Positions 7,201 through 16,118 of a stretch of 64,000 nt of DNA are shown piece after piece. This DNA comes from Bradyrhizobium diazoefficiens (GTDB lineage Bacteria > Pseudomonadota > Alphaproteobacteria > Rhizobiales > Xanthobacteraceae). Every line of letters starts with the position of its first letter. Within the stretch, counting starts at the first letter, position 1. A program made the position numbers and the translations under genes. The notes beneath the pieces are model-generated. The model was not told the origin of the DNA. It worked only from the letters and a program-made list of their open reading frames with translations, and ran no database searches. The DNA is taken from the NCBI RefSeq assembly GCF_016616885.1, contig NZ_CP067102.1, positions 5,980,501 to 6,044,500 of the forward strand, read 5' to 3'.

Positions 7201-8649
7201 CTAGAAGCACGACGCCATCGCGCGCACCGCTGCGCTGATCTCGCTCTCGCGCCAGGCCGCGAAGCCGAGCAAGAGACCATGATCGCGCGGCTTGCCCAGC
7301 GCCAGGCTGGATAGAGCGCGCGTTTCAACGCCTTTATTGACCAGCCGCTTCACCGCCGCCTGATCGGCACGACCGCGCTTGAGACGAGCCACGAGCTGGA
7401 TGCCACCCGATGGCACCTCGACGGCCAGGACCTCGCCGAGATGACGCTCCAGTCCCTCGACCAGATGATCGCGCCGCGCATGGTAGAGCCGGCGCATCCG
7501 GCGCAGATGCGCCAGGAAATGCCCGTCGGCGATGAACTCGGCCAGCGCTTCCTGGATGTGGCTGGAAGCGATCAGCCCGATGTGCCGCTGTGCGATCTCG
7601 AATGTGCTGACCAGCGCCGGTGGCACGACGAGATAGCCGAGCCGGATATCCGACGTCATCGCCTTCGAGAACGTGCCGACATAGAACACGCGGCCATGGC
7701 CATCGAGCCCCTGCAAGGCCGGCACCGGCCGGCTGTCATAGTGGAATTCACCGTCGTAATCGTCCTCGACGATCCAGGTCTTGCCGGGCCTGCTGAGCCG
7801 AAGAAACTCGGTGCGGCGGGCCAGCGCCATCAGCCGTCCGGTAGGATGCTGGTGCGACGGCGTCATGAAAACGAGTTTGGGCGCGGCCATTCCCGGCATC
7901 AGCTGCATGCCCTGCTCGTCCAGCCTGATGCCGGTCACGCGCGCGCCAGACGCGCGGAAGGCGGCCGCGGCGCCGGGATAGCCGGGATCCTCGACCCAGA
8001 CATCGTCACCGGACGAGACGAGCACAGCGGCAATCAAGGTCAGCGCGGCCTGCGCACTGGGCAGGATCATGATCTGGTTCGCCGTCGCGCCGACGCCTCT
8101 GCTGGTCGCGAGATAATGCGCCAGCGCCTTGCGCAGGCGGCTCCGGTTGACCGGACCAAGCTCGCGCCTGGCGGCGCGCACGGCGCTGCGGCGCAGGCAG
8201 CGCGCCCAGACCTCGGTCGGAAATTCCCTGAAATCACCATGCCCCGGACGCAACGGTTTGAGCGGAGCCTGATAGGACATCGGCCAGTCCGTCTGCTTGA
8301 GCTGCGAAGCCCAAGGCGAGAGCTGCGGCCTGGTGGAGCGAACGCGCGAAGTAACGGCGCCTGCTCCTTCGATGCGCTCGGCACCATCGACCGTCACCAC
8401 AGGACGACGTCCGCGCGACGCCTCCAGATATCCCTCGGCGGCGAGCTGCTCGAACGCATAGGTGACGGTGTTGCGCGAGACGCCGAGATCGCTCGCAAGC
8501 CGGCGGCTCGACGGCAGCGCGCGGCCTTTGGCGAGGCGGCCGGTTGCGATCAGCTTTCGGAGCTGGCTTGTCAGCTGAGCCACCAACCCTTCTTCGTCGG
8601 TCCGGCTCAGATCGATCAGACCAGAGATCATGCTTTCGGAAACTGGCAC
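7201..8649 (-). CDS. MocR/PdxR-type GntR-aminotransferase fusion regulator
   Basis: This is a 482-residue regulator with a GntR winged helix (residues 22-90, including ALPSSRRLASDLGVSRNTV) joined to a fold-type I aminotransferase domain. The PLP lysine is in VGTFSKAM (K329), with the cofactor aspartate/tyrosine region IVEDDYDGEF near 294. Such proteins sense PLP or an amino compound and usually control a divergent gene. Here that is a DMT-family exporter. The GTG at 8649 has an AGGACAGGAAT ribosome site; an ATG at 8631 is an alternative that would remove six residues. Repeats in the intergenic region (8643-8706) are probable binding sites. Confidence 0.9.
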   Translation of the reverse strand: MPVSESMISGLIDLSRTDEEGLVAQLTSQLRKLIATGRLAKGRALPSSRRLASDLGVSRNTVTYAFEQLAAEGYLEASRGRRPVVTVDGAERIEGAGAVTSRVRSTRPQLSPWASQLKQTDWPMSYQAPLKPLRPGHGDFREFPTEVWARCLRRSAVRAARRELGPVNRSRLRKALAHYLATSRGVGATANQIMILPSAQAALTLIAAVLVSSGDDVWVEDPGYPGAAAAFRASGARVTGIRLDEQGMQLMPGMAAPKLVFMTPSHQHPTGRLMALARRTEFLRLSRPGKTWIVEDDYDGEFHYDSRPVPALQGLDGHGRVFYVGTFSKAMTSDIRLGYLVVPPALVSTFEIAQRHIGLIASSHIQEALAEFIADGHFLAHLRRMRRLYHARRDHLVEGLERHLGEVLAVEVPSGGIQLVARLKRGRADQAAVKRLVNKGVETRALSSLALGKPRDHGLLLGFAAWRESEISAAVRAMASCF

Positions 8650-8661
8650 CCTATTCCTGTC

Positions 8662-8704
8662 CTATCTGGCACTTTTTCAGGTGCCAGCCGGGATGCTATC
8701 TGGC
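8662..8704. promoter_or_regulatory. Candidate MocR operator: direct repeats plus inverted repeat
   Basis: CTATCTGGC occurs at 8662-8670 and again at 8696-8704, exactly 34 bp apart. The first copy continues as CTGGCAC, which pairs with GTGCCAG at 8681-8687. A further CTGGCACC lies at 8643-8650, over the regulator's own start. MocR proteins such as GabR and PdxR bind direct repeats a few helical turns apart, so this fits control of both divergent genes. Confidence 0.55.
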
Positions 8705-8732
8705 GGACTGGACTGCTTCAAGGACCTCCGAC

Positions 8733-9647
8733 ATGAACTCACTGTCTCCCCGCACGGCCATCGGCCTGTTTCTCATCGTCGTGCTGGCCTGGGGCGTGAA
8801 CTGGTCGATAACGAAGCAGCTCGTGCAATTCCTTCCGCCACTGTGGACTTCAGCGATCCGGAGCTGGATCGCACTGGCCGGATTGTTCGTGATCCTCGGA
8901 CTGAGCAATAATCTGGTGATCCCGGAGCGGCGCGACATTCCAGTGGTCCTGAGCGTGGCGTTGCTGCACATGACGGCGTTCTCGGTCCTGGTTGCGGCCG
9001 GTGTGCGCTTCCTGCCCGCGAGCAAGGCCATCGTGCTCGGCTACACCACGCCGCTCTGGGTCGCGATCGCAGCACCTTTGCTCGGGAAGGACACGCTCAC
9101 GGCGCCAAAGCTCGCAGGCGCGCTACTCGGGCTGATCGGCCTTGCCGTGATCCTGAACCCGGCATCGATCGACTGGACCAATGCGAACGTCGTGCTCGGC
9201 GCCGGCATGGTGATCCTGGCCGCGATTTCCTGGGCCGCGAACATCATCTATATCCATGCGCATCGCTGGATCGCCTCCCCGCTCCAGCTCCTGATCTGGC
9301 AGGTGCTCGTGGCAACGATCGTGCTGACGGGATCCGCGCTGATCGCGGATGGCCTGCCGCATGCGGAATGGTCGTGGCGGCTCGTGCTGCTGTTCCTGTA
9401 CTCCGGCCTGATCGGGACCGCGCTGGCCTATTGGGCGATGTCGATGGTCAACAAGAGCATCTCGGCGCTGACGACCTCGCTCGGCACCACCGGGACGCCG
9501 CTCGTCGGGATCGCCAGTGCAGCCATCCTGCTGGGTGAGCCCATCGACATCAGCCTGGCCGTTGCGGCCGGACTGATTATCGCCGGTATTGGCCTTGCGA
9601 CGCTGGGCGATCGGCTGCTACGCCGTCAGGCCACCGCAAGCGGCTGA
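8733..9647 (+). CDS. EamA/DMT-family permease, probable metabolite exporter
   Basis: This is a 304-residue protein with ten predicted membrane helices in two EamA repeats, typical of the drug/metabolite transporter superfamily (RhaT/YdcZ relatives). The first repeat shows WGVNWSITK in helix 1, and the second contains GTALAYWAM and a closing LGEPIDI segment. The open frame starts earlier, but the ATG at 8733 has an AAGGA site and lies just before the first helix. Family members mostly export amino acids or other small metabolites. Being divergent from a MocR regulator suggests induction by an amino compound or pyridoxal derivative. Its 3' end overlaps the converging YeeE-like gene by 22 bases. 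Confidence 0.85.
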   Translation: MNSLSPRTAIGLFLIVVLAWGVNWSITKQLVQFLPPLWTSAIRSWIALAGLFVILGLSNNLVIPERRDIPVVLSVALLHMTAFSVLVAAGVRFLPASKAIVLGYTTPLWVAIAAPLLGKDTLTAPKLAGALLGLIGLAVILNPASIDWTNANVVLGAGMVILAAISWAANIIYIHAHRWIASPLQLLIWQVLVATIVLTGSALIADGLPHAEWSWRLVLLFLYSGLIGTALAYWAMSMVNKSISALTTSLGTTGTPLVGIASAAILLGEPIDISLAVAAGLIIAGIGLATLGDRLLRRQATASG

Positions 9648-10684
9648 ACACGGAGTGCACCGCGCAGGCCGGCCGCCGTGCCGAGCAGGATGCCGGCGAC
9701 CGCAATGAACGAGCCCAGCGCGAGCGTCGACATGCCCGTGAGCCCCAGCCCGATCGAGCAGCCAAACGCCATCACGCCGCCGATGCCCATCAGCGCGGCG
9801 CCACCGGCCGAGCGCAGCATGTGGCGCGGCGAGGAATAGCCTTCGAGATGGAAGCGGCTTGTGGTGAGCGCAGTCACCAGGCTACCGGCGAAGACGCCGG
9901 CAACGGTCGCGATGCCGAAGTTCAGCGTCAGGCCGGTCGAGAGCATCGCGTATTGCAGGCTATCGGCGATTGGCGCGATGAAGGTGAGCGAGGTCACCGG
10001 GACCGGGTTAAAATCATCAGCACCAAGATAGCCGGTGACGTACCAGCCACCGGCGACCAGCAGACCGACGATGGTGCCCGCCGCGATCTGGCCCGGCGAG
10101 CGGCGGAACGCCGGATGGGCAAAGGCAAACAGGATCAGCGCGATGACGATCGCGGCCGCGGAGAGCACACGAGAAAAAGCTTCACCAAGACCAAGCGTCG
10201 CCAACAGTGTGGGCAGCGAATTGGCGCTGACCGTCGTTTGAGAAGTCTGGACCAGCGCAATGCGCGCCGGCGCGATCAGGCCTTTGAGTGTCATTTGCGC
10301 GGCAACGGCGAGCACGACTACGACGACGAAGGAGCGGAGATTGCCGCGACCGAGCAGCACCAGCGCGCGCGAGCCGCAGCCGTTCGACAGCACCATGCCA
10401 TAGCCAAACAGCAGGCCGCCGAAAAACAATACCGGTGCCGAAAAGGTCGACTGCAGGTAGATCGACTTGCCGAGGTCGACCATGCCATTTGCGGCGAGGA
10501 ACTGGCTCGCGGCAATCGCCACCGCAACCGCCAACGCATAGCTTCGCACCAGCCGCCCGTCCCCCTCTGCCAGCCATCCGCGCATGCTGCTCATCAGGCA
10601 GAAGCCGCTGAGCAGGCCGACAGCGCCATAAACCAGTCCAATGACGAGGCCGGCGAGGATGACGAGTTGGGCGGGCGATTCCAT
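9626..10684 (-). CDS. YeeE/YedE (TsuA-like) sulfur-compound transporter
   Basis: This is a 352-residue polytopic membrane protein of the YeeE/YedE family. It has two related halves and the conserved cysteine sites SGFCLMSS, NGCGSRAL and FGCSIGLGLTG. In TsuA such cysteines relay thiosulfate across the inner membrane, so a thiosulfate or related sulfur import role is likely. This version is a single long polypeptide rather than the two short subunits (PmpA/PmpB) seen elsewhere. No TusA-like sulfur carrier follows it here. It starts 2 bases after the stop of the dehydrogenase gene on the same strand, so the two are probably cotranscribed. Confidence 0.85.
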   Translation of the reverse strand: MESPAQLVILAGLVIGLVYGAVGLLSGFCLMSSMRGWLAEGDGRLVRSYALAVAVAIAASQFLAANGMVDLGKSIYLQSTFSAPVLFFGGLLFGYGMVLSNGCGSRALVLLGRGNLRSFVVVVVLAVAAQMTLKGLIAPARIALVQTSQTTVSANSLPTLLATLGLGEAFSRVLSAAAIVIALILFAFAHPAFRRSPGQIAAGTIVGLLVAGGWYVTGYLGADDFNPVPVTSLTFIAPIADSLQYAMLSTGLTLNFGIATVAGVFAGSLVTALTTSRFHLEGYSSPRHMLRSAGGAALMGIGGVMAFGCSIGLGLTGMSTLALGSFIAVAGILLGTAAGLRGALRVQPLAVA

Positions 10685-10686
10685 GA

Positions 10687-11691
10687 TTACGGCTTCAGGA
10701 TCACGCGATCCCGCGAGGAGCCGGCGACCGCAACATACGCCTCCTTCGCGCGCTCGAGCGGATAGATCGCATTCGCGTTGATCGGGAACGGCTTCAGCTG
10801 GCCGCCCGCAAAGCCCGGCCCGAGATCGTGCAGCACGGCGCCCGTTGCGGCCGACGACAGCCCGAGCGTGTCGATGCCGACATAGGTGTGCTGTCCGCGA
10901 TAGAATTCGAGGATGTTAAACTGCACGATCCGGTCGATCGCGGCGATCAGGATCTGACGGCCGCGCAGCGCGAGCGACTTGTGCGCAGCCTGGAAATAGG
11001 GGTCGCCGACCGTGTTGAAGACGATGTCGGCACCCTTGCCGCCGGTCAATTCGCGCACGCGAGTGGCGAGGTCGGTTGCGGAAGCGTCGATGATCTCGAT
11101 CGGCGCATTGCTGTGGCCTTCATAAGATTCAGCCTTGCGCACCACGCCGACGACGCGCGCGCCCTGCCAGGTCGCGATCTGCACCGCGGCCTGACCGACC
11201 TTGCCATTGACGCCGAACACCAGCACGGTCTCGTCGGGCTTCGGAATGCCGGCGCGGCGAAAGCCTTCCATAGCCGTGACGAAGGGCACACCGATGCCGG
11301 CAGCCTCCTCCCAGGATACGCTCTTCGGCTTCTCGACCACCGCGTCGGCTTCGACCACGAGATGGCTCGCGTGCGTGCCGTCGCGGCGGATGCCGAGATC
11401 ACCCGAGGAGCCGAACACCTCGCGGCCGACCGTGCCGGCCGGCCCGTCGATCACCACGCCCGCGTAGTCACGCCCTGGGGTACGCGGGAACACGGCATAG
11501 GCCATCAGCCCGGTGGCAGCCTTGACGTCGGACGGGTTGACCGCCGCGGCCTTCACTTCGATCAGGAGATCGTTCGGGCCGCGGGTGAGCGTATGATGCT
11601 CGACGACGGGCGCAACCGCAGCCGCGTTCTCGGCTTTGGCATTGAGGCGGACGCAACGCGCCTCGACGGTTATGGTATCGGCTGGCGACAT
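10687..11691 (-). CDS. Medium-chain quinone oxidoreductase-like dehydrogenase
   Basis: This is a 334-residue zinc-independent-looking MDR protein. The N-terminal GroES-like domain (AAAVNPSDVKAATG) lacks the catalytic zinc cysteine cluster, and the NAD(P)H-binding site reads VLVFGVNGKVGQAAVQ. It would reduce or oxidise an enone, quinone or alcohol with NADPH. The frame extends upstream to a TTG at 11742, but the ATG at 11691 gives the usual family start. No good ribosome site precedes it because the region is occupied by the hairpin at 11698-11719, so the start is uncertain. It lies downstream of paaK and directly upstream of the YeeE-like transporter. Confidence 0.8.
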   Translation of the reverse strand: MSPADTITVEARCVRLNAKAENAAAVAPVVEHHTLTRGPNDLLIEVKAAAVNPSDVKAATGLMAYAVFPRTPGRDYAGVVIDGPAGTVGREVFGSSGDLGIRRDGTHASHLVVEADAVVEKPKSVSWEEAAGIGVPFVTAMEGFRRAGIPKPDETVLVFGVNGKVGQAAVQIATWQGARVVGVVRKAESYEGHSNAPIEIIDASATDLATRVRELTGGKGADIVFNTVGDPYFQAAHKSLALRGRQILIAAIDRIVQFNILEFYRGQHTYVGIDTLGLSSAATGAVLHDLGPGFAGGQLKPFPINANAIYPLERAKEAYVAVAGSSRDRVILKP

Positions 11692-11719
11692 AGATAAGAC
11701 CCGCGATTTCTCGCGGGCC
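11692..11719 (-). terminator. Rho-independent-like terminator after paaK
   Basis: On the minus strand GGCCCGCG pairs with CGCGGGTC around the loop AGAAAT, followed by TTATCT. The stem is strong (one G-T pair) but the T tract is weak. It ends the paa run and abuts the start codon of the next gene, so it may attenuate rather than fully stop transcription. Confidence 0.5.
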
Positions 11720-11743
11720 TTGTCGCCTCTAGGGGCGGTCAAG

Positions 11744-13075
11744 TCAATCCTTCGGCCGCTTGTCGTAGAGCCGCTTGGCCTTGCCGAGCGAGCGCTCCAG
11801 CGTGGCCGGCGCGACCACTTGCACCTTGGAGCTGATCCCGATCGTGTTCTTGATATGCGTCGAGACCCGATCGGCGTGGTCGACGAGACCCCTTCCGTCC
11901 CAGCTCTCGGGCCGTGCCTCGGCGATGATAGTCAGCTCGTCCATGCGGCCTTCGCGGGTCAATTCGAGGATAAAGTGGCCACCGCACCAATCGGTCGCGA
12001 GCAGAACCTCCTCGATCTGGGTCGGGAACAGATTGACGCCGCGCAGGATGATCATGTCGTCCGAGCGGCCCGTCACCTTCTCCATGCGCCGCATGCCCGG
12101 CCGCGCCGTGCCCGGCAGCAGCCGCGTCAGGTCGCGGGTGCGATAGCGGATCACCGGAAAGCCTTCCTTGGTGAGCGAAGTGAAGACCAGCTCGCCCTTC
12201 TCGCCGTCGGGCAGCACTGCGCCCGTCTGGGGATCGACCACTTCCGGATAGAAATGGTCTTCCCAGATGTGCAGGCCGTCCTTGATCTCGATGCACTCCT
12301 GCGCGACGCCCGGGCCGATCACCTCGGACAAGCCATAGATGTCGGTCGCATCCATGTCGAAGGCGTCCTCGATCTCGCCGCGCATCGCGTTGGTCCAGGG
12401 CTCGGCCCCGAAGATGCCGACCTTGAGTGAGCACTGGCGCGGATCGAGCTTCTGACGCTTGAACTCGTCGAGGATCGCCAGCATGTAACTCGGCGTCACC
12501 GTGATGATATCAGGGCGGAAGTCGTTGATGAGCTGCACCTGCCGCTCGGTCATGCCGCCCGAGATCGGCACCACAGTGCAGCCGAGCTTTTCAGCGCCGT
12601 AATGCACGCCCAACCCGCCGGTGAACAGGCCGTAGCCATAGGCATTGTGGATGATCATGCCAGTGCGGCCGCCGGCCGCGCGGATCGAGCGCGCCATCAC
12701 CTCCGACCAGGTGTCGATGTCGCGTCGGGTATAGCCGACGACGATCGGCTTGCCCGTCGTGCCGGATGACGCATGCACGCGCACCAGCTTCTCGCGCGGC
12801 ACGGCGAACATGTTGAACGGGTAGTTGTCGCGGAGATCCGTCTTCACGGTGAACGGAAATTTTGCGAGATCAGCAAGCTCGCGAAAGTCGGACGGATGCA
12901 CGCCAGCCTTGTCGAAAGCCTTCCGATAGTGCGCGACGTTGTCATAGGCATGCTTCAGCGACCAGGCCAGCCGCTGCTTCTGCAACGCCATGATCTCGTC
13001 GCGTGACGCGCGCTCCTGCGCGTCCAACTCGGCCCTATAGACGTGGCCGCCTTCCTTCAGCTTCGTCGAAGCCAT
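11744..13075 (-). CDS. paaK: Phenylacetate-CoA ligase
   Basis: This is a 443-residue AMP-forming ligase that makes phenylacetyl-CoA from phenylacetate, ATP and CoA, the first step of the phenylacetate pathway. The ATP loop reads HASSGTTGKPIVVGYT, followed by GYGLFTGGLGVHYGAEKLG and the adenylate motif YGLSEVIGPG, matching PaaK closely. The ATG at 13075 is preceded by GGGGAAA and gives the normal PaaK length; the open frame extends upstream only because of high GC. It is the last gene of the leftward paa run, 43 bases after paaI. Confidence 0.95.
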   Translation of the reverse strand: MASTKLKEGGHVYRAELDAQERASRDEIMALQKQRLAWSLKHAYDNVAHYRKAFDKAGVHPSDFRELADLAKFPFTVKTDLRDNYPFNMFAVPREKLVRVHASSGTTGKPIVVGYTRRDIDTWSEVMARSIRAAGGRTGMIIHNAYGYGLFTGGLGVHYGAEKLGCTVVPISGGMTERQVQLINDFRPDIITVTPSYMLAILDEFKRQKLDPRQCSLKVGIFGAEPWTNAMRGEIEDAFDMDATDIYGLSEVIGPGVAQECIEIKDGLHIWEDHFYPEVVDPQTGAVLPDGEKGELVFTSLTKEGFPVIRYRTRDLTRLLPGTARPGMRRMEKVTGRSDDMIILRGVNLFPTQIEEVLLATDWCGGHFILELTREGRMDELTIIAEARPESWDGRGLVDHADRVSTHIKNTIGISSKVQVVAPATLERSLGKAKRLYDKRPKD

Positions 13076-13118
13076 GCTCGTTTCCCCACATTGATTTGTT
13101 CTTTTCTTTATTGATGTC

Positions 13119-13568
13119 TTACCGTTCTTGCGTCGGCAGCCACGTGCCTGGAATGACACGCGAATGCCCGCGAAATTCGGCGATGACGATCTCGTCGACG
13201 GTGACACGCACGTCGTAGATACCGGAGCGGCCGCCACGGGTGACCTCACTCGCTTTCGCGACGAGGCGGTCGCCGAGCTTGCCCGGCTTGATGAAGGTGA
13301 TCTGGCCTTGTGCAGCCACCACACGGTCGTTGTGCGAGTTACAGGCGAAGGCGAAAGCGGAGTCGGCGAGCGTGAAGATGAAGCCGCCATGGGCGATGCG
13401 CTGGCCGTTGACCATGTCCGACCGCACCGTCATGGCGAGCGTCGCAAAGCCCGGGCCGATCTCGACGATCTCCATGCCGAGACCCTTGGAGGCATCGTCC
13501 TCTGCCCACATCGCATCGGCGCAGGCGCGGGCAACATTTTCAGGCGACAGGGCGGCTTTGACGTTCAC
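13119..13568 (-). CDS. paaI: Hotdog-fold thioesterase PaaI
   Basis: This is a 149-residue hotdog-fold thioesterase. The motif NGQRIAHGGFIFTLADSAFAFACN carries the HGG turn and the aspartate that activates water in PaaI. It releases CoA from ring-hydroxylated phenylacetyl-CoA and so prevents CoA trapping when the pathway stalls. The start is GTG at 13568 with a GGGAGAAG ribosome site 4-5 bases before it. It sits between paaE and paaK in the same orientation, as in many proteobacterial paa clusters. Confidence 0.93.
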   Translation of the reverse strand: MNVKAALSPENVARACADAMWAEDDASKGLGMEIVEIGPGFATLAMTVRSDMVNGQRIAHGGFIFTLADSAFAFACNSHNDRVVAAQGQITFIKPGKLGDRLVAKASEVTRGGRSGIYDVRVTVDEIVIAEFRGHSRVIPGTWLPTQER

Positions 13569-13623
13569 GCGCTTCTCCCGGCGAAATGCTTGCTCATGAT
13601 GTTCTGCTGGTTGGCCAACACTG

Positions 13624-14709
13624 TCAAACGTGGTCGTAGTCGACCACGACCCGTTCCGACGATGGCTTGGCCTGGCAGGTGAGAACGAAGCCGGCCTTCA
13701 ACTCCCAGGGCTCCAGCGAATAATTGAGGTCCATCGGGGCCTCGCCCTCGACCAGTTTTGCGCGGCAGGTCGAGCACATGCCGCCCTTGCAGGCGAAGGG
13801 CAGATCGACGCCGGCACGCAGCGCGGCATCGAGGATCGCCTCGTCCTCGGCCACCGGCACGTCGCGGCGCTTGCCATCGATGATCAGGGAGGCAATCGCC
13901 TTCGGTGGCGCGTCGGCGGCAACGACCTTCTTCAGCCGCGGCTTGCCGCCGAACTCCGAGACGAAACGCTCGACATGAATACGATCATCGGCGATGCCGA
14001 TGTCACGGCAGGTCGCCTCGATCTCCTCGCTCATGCCTGATGGACCGCAGATGAAGACGTGATCGACGCTTGTCGCAGGCACCAGCGACCGCAGCAGCAC
14101 CCTCACCTTGTCGCCGTCGAGCCGGCCGTGCAGGATCGGGATGTCCTGCTCCTCGCCGGAGATGACGTGGAAAATCGAGAGGCGGTCGATGAAACGGTCC
14201 TTCAGCTCCTCGAGCGCTTCGAGGAACATGATGTTGTCGGTCGCGCGGTTGCCGTAGAACAGGAAGAAGCGGCTGTCGGGCTCGCGCGCCAGCACACCCT
14301 TGACGATCGACAGGATCGGCGTGATGCCGGAGCCTGCGGCAAAGCCGACATGGATACGTCCGGCCTCGGCCGGCGGGACCACGCCAAAACGTCCCGTCGG
14401 CGTCATCACGTCGAGCTCGTCGCCGCGTTTCAACTCGTCGGCCGCCCAGCTTGAGAACGCGCCGCCGTCGACCTTTTTCACCGCGATGCGGATTTCGCCG
14501 TCGTCGGGGCCGGAGCAGATGGAATAAGAACGGCGCACCTCCTCACCATCGAGCGTGGCGCGGAGCGTGAGATACTGGCCGGGACTGAAAGCATAGTCGT
14601 CGGCAAGCTCGCGGGGGATGGCGAAGGTCATTGAAACGGCGTCCGACGACTCGCGGCGGAGATCGTTGACGGCCAGGCGATGGAAGCGCGGTGCGGCTGC
14701 GGACATCAT
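13624..14709 (-). CDS. paaE: Phenylacetyl-CoA 1,2-epoxidase reductase subunit
   Basis: This is a 361-residue reductase. An N-terminal FAD domain (RSYSICSGPDDG) is followed by an NAD(P)H domain (GFAAGSGITPILSI) and a C-terminal plant-type 2Fe-2S domain (CKGGMCSTC with a distal Cys in LTCQAKP). It passes electrons from NADPH to the diiron oxygenase PaaABC. Three possible starts lie close together (GTG 14715, ATG 14709, ATG 14706); 14709 is used because AGGG lies 6-7 bases before it. Unlike the tightly overlapping paaABCD genes, it is separated from paaD by 135 bases containing a palindromic repeat. Confidence 0.94.
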   Translation of the reverse strand: MMSAAAPRFHRLAVNDLRRESSDAVSMTFAIPRELADDYAFSPGQYLTLRATLDGEEVRRSYSICSGPDDGEIRIAVKKVDGGAFSSWAADELKRGDELDVMTPTGRFGVVPPAEAGRIHVGFAAGSGITPILSIVKGVLAREPDSRFFLFYGNRATDNIMFLEALEELKDRFIDRLSIFHVISGEEQDIPILHGRLDGDKVRVLLRSLVPATSVDHVFICGPSGMSEEIEATCRDIGIADDRIHVERFVSEFGGKPRLKKVVAADAPPKAIASLIIDGKRRDVPVAEDEAILDAALRAGVDLPFACKGGMCSTCRAKLVEGEAPMDLNYSLEPWELKAGFVLTCQAKPSSERVVVDYDHV

Positions 14710-14734
14710 GGACACCCTACATTGGTCCCACCGC

Positions 14735-14821
14735 CGTCATTGCGAGGAGCCCTTGCGACGAAACAATCCAGACTGCCACCGCGGAGACAGTCTGGATTGC
14801 TTCGCTTCGCTCGCAATGACG
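14735..14821. repeat. Palindromic dispersed repeat, copy 1 (inside the paa run)
   Basis: An 87-bp imperfect palindrome starts CGTCATTGCGAG and ends CTCGCAATGACG, with internal arms CAATCCAGACTG and CAGTCTGGATTG. Related copies lie at 20703 and 28635. It is located between paaD and paaE, so a paa transcript would contain it as a large hairpin. Confidence 0.85.
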
Positions 14822-14844
14822 ATGAGGTTGGCATCGTGCGCCTC

Positions 14845-15348
14845 TTAGTGACACTTGAAATAATCAAAGGGTTCGCGGCAGGACTTGCAGCGCCACAGCG
14901 CCTTGCAGGAGGTCGAGCCGAATTCGGACAGCAGCTCGGTCTTGTCCGAGCCGCATTGCGGGCACACGACAGCCTGTTCGCCGAACAGCGCGCGGCGCGA
15001 GCCCGAAGCGTGCGGCGGCGCGATGCCGTAGGCGTGCAGCTTCCGGCGTCCCTCTTCACTCATCCAGTCGGTGGTCCAGGCCGGCGACAGCACGGTGCGC
15101 ACCTTCGGGCGATGGAAGCCCGCGCGCTCCAGCGCGACCTCGATTTCGAGCGCAATCATGTTCATGGCCGGGCACCCCGAATAGGTCGGGGTGATCGCGA
15201 CCTCGACGTGGCCGCCGTCGAGAACGACATCGCGGAGTACACCGAGATCGGCGATGGTCAGCACCGGAATTTCGGGGTCGACCACGCCCGCCGCGGCGTC
15301 CCAGGCGCGCCGGCGCAGATCGCTGTCCCGCTCCAGCACGCTCACCAT
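14845..15348 (-). CDS. paaD: Phenylacetyl-CoA epoxidase accessory protein PaaD
   Basis: This is a 167-residue protein. An N-terminal MIP18/DUF59 domain (VVDPEIPVLTIADLGVLRDV, with the Cys in TYSGCPAMNM) is followed by a C-terminal zinc ribbon (CPQCGSDKT and CKSCREPF). PaaD is needed for epoxidase activity in vivo and is thought to help build its metal or Fe-S centre. The ATG at 15348 overlaps the paaC stop in an ATGGTGA arrangement, showing translational coupling. Confidence 0.95.
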   Translation of the reverse strand: MVSVLERDSDLRRRAWDAAAGVVDPEIPVLTIADLGVLRDVVLDGGHVEVAITPTYSGCPAMNMIALEIEVALERAGFHRPKVRTVLSPAWTTDWMSEEGRRKLHAYGIAPPHASGSRRALFGEQAVVCPQCGSDKTELLSEFGSTSCKALWRCKSCREPFDYFKCH

Positions 15349-16118
15349 GTCTGCCCCGGAAAGGTTCGCTGCATCGATTGCAGCTCGGACAGGAGGTGAC
15401 CGAGATGCTCGCTGTGGCGGCCTGCGCGGCCACCCTGCTGCATCCAGTCGTTCTGCGGCAGTGTGAGCGTTGCTTCGCCGACGACATCGGAGAGGGTCGT
15501 CAGCCAGCGGCTGCGCAAGGTGCCGGGATCCACGGCGATATCGGCATGGATCAGCGCGCGTTCGCTTTCATCGACGGCAAACATCTCGCCCGTAAAGGCC
15601 CAGAGGTGATCGATCGCGTCCTGTGCGCGGACGTGGCTCTCGTCCGTGCCGTCGCCGAGCCGGATGATCCATTCCGAAGTATGGCGCAGATGATAGGCGC
15701 TCTCCTTCTCCGACTTCGCGGCGATCGCCGCGAGCGTCGCGTCGCGTGAGGTCATCATGGCGCGCCAGTAGAGATCGGCGAAGGCGGAATAGAAGAACTG
15801 CCGCACCAGGGTCTGGGCGAAGTCACCATTGGGCTGCTCGACCAGCAGCAGATTGCGATACTGCCTGACGTCGCGCAGGTAGGCGAGCTTGTCCTCGTCG
15901 TTGTCCTTGCCTTCGGTCTTGGCGGCGTAGGTGTAGAGCTCGCGGGCCTGGCCGATGAGGTCAAGCGCGATGTTGGAGAGCGCCATATCCTCTTCCATCA
16001 TCGGCGCGTGCCCGCACCATTCCGACAGCCGATGGCCGAGAATCAGCGCATCGTCGGCGCGACGCAGCGCATAGAGCACCAGCGGCATTTCCGACACCTG
16101 GACGTTGGCGGCGGGCAT
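15342..16118 (-). CDS. paaC: Phenylacetyl-CoA 1,2-epoxidase structural subunit
   Basis: This is a 258-residue ferritin-like protein that pairs with PaaA in the oxygenase complex but has no complete diiron site of its own. Recognisable PaaC segments are ALRRADDALILGHRLSEWCGHAP, NIALDLIGQARELYTYAA and SEKESAYHLRHTSEWIIRLGDGT. The ATG at 16118 overlaps the paaB stop as TGATG; a GTG one codon earlier is possible. It ends overlapping paaD. Confidence 0.95.
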   Translation of the reverse strand: MPAANVQVSEMPLVLYALRRADDALILGHRLSEWCGHAPMMEEDMALSNIALDLIGQARELYTYAAKTEGKDNDEDKLAYLRDVRQYRNLLLVEQPNGDFAQTLVRQFFYSAFADLYWRAMMTSRDATLAAIAAKSEKESAYHLRHTSEWIIRLGDGTDESHVRAQDAIDHLWAFTGEMFAVDESERALIHADIAVDPGTLRSRWLTTLSDVVGEATLTLPQNDWMQQGGRAGRHSEHLGHLLSELQSMQRTFPGQTW

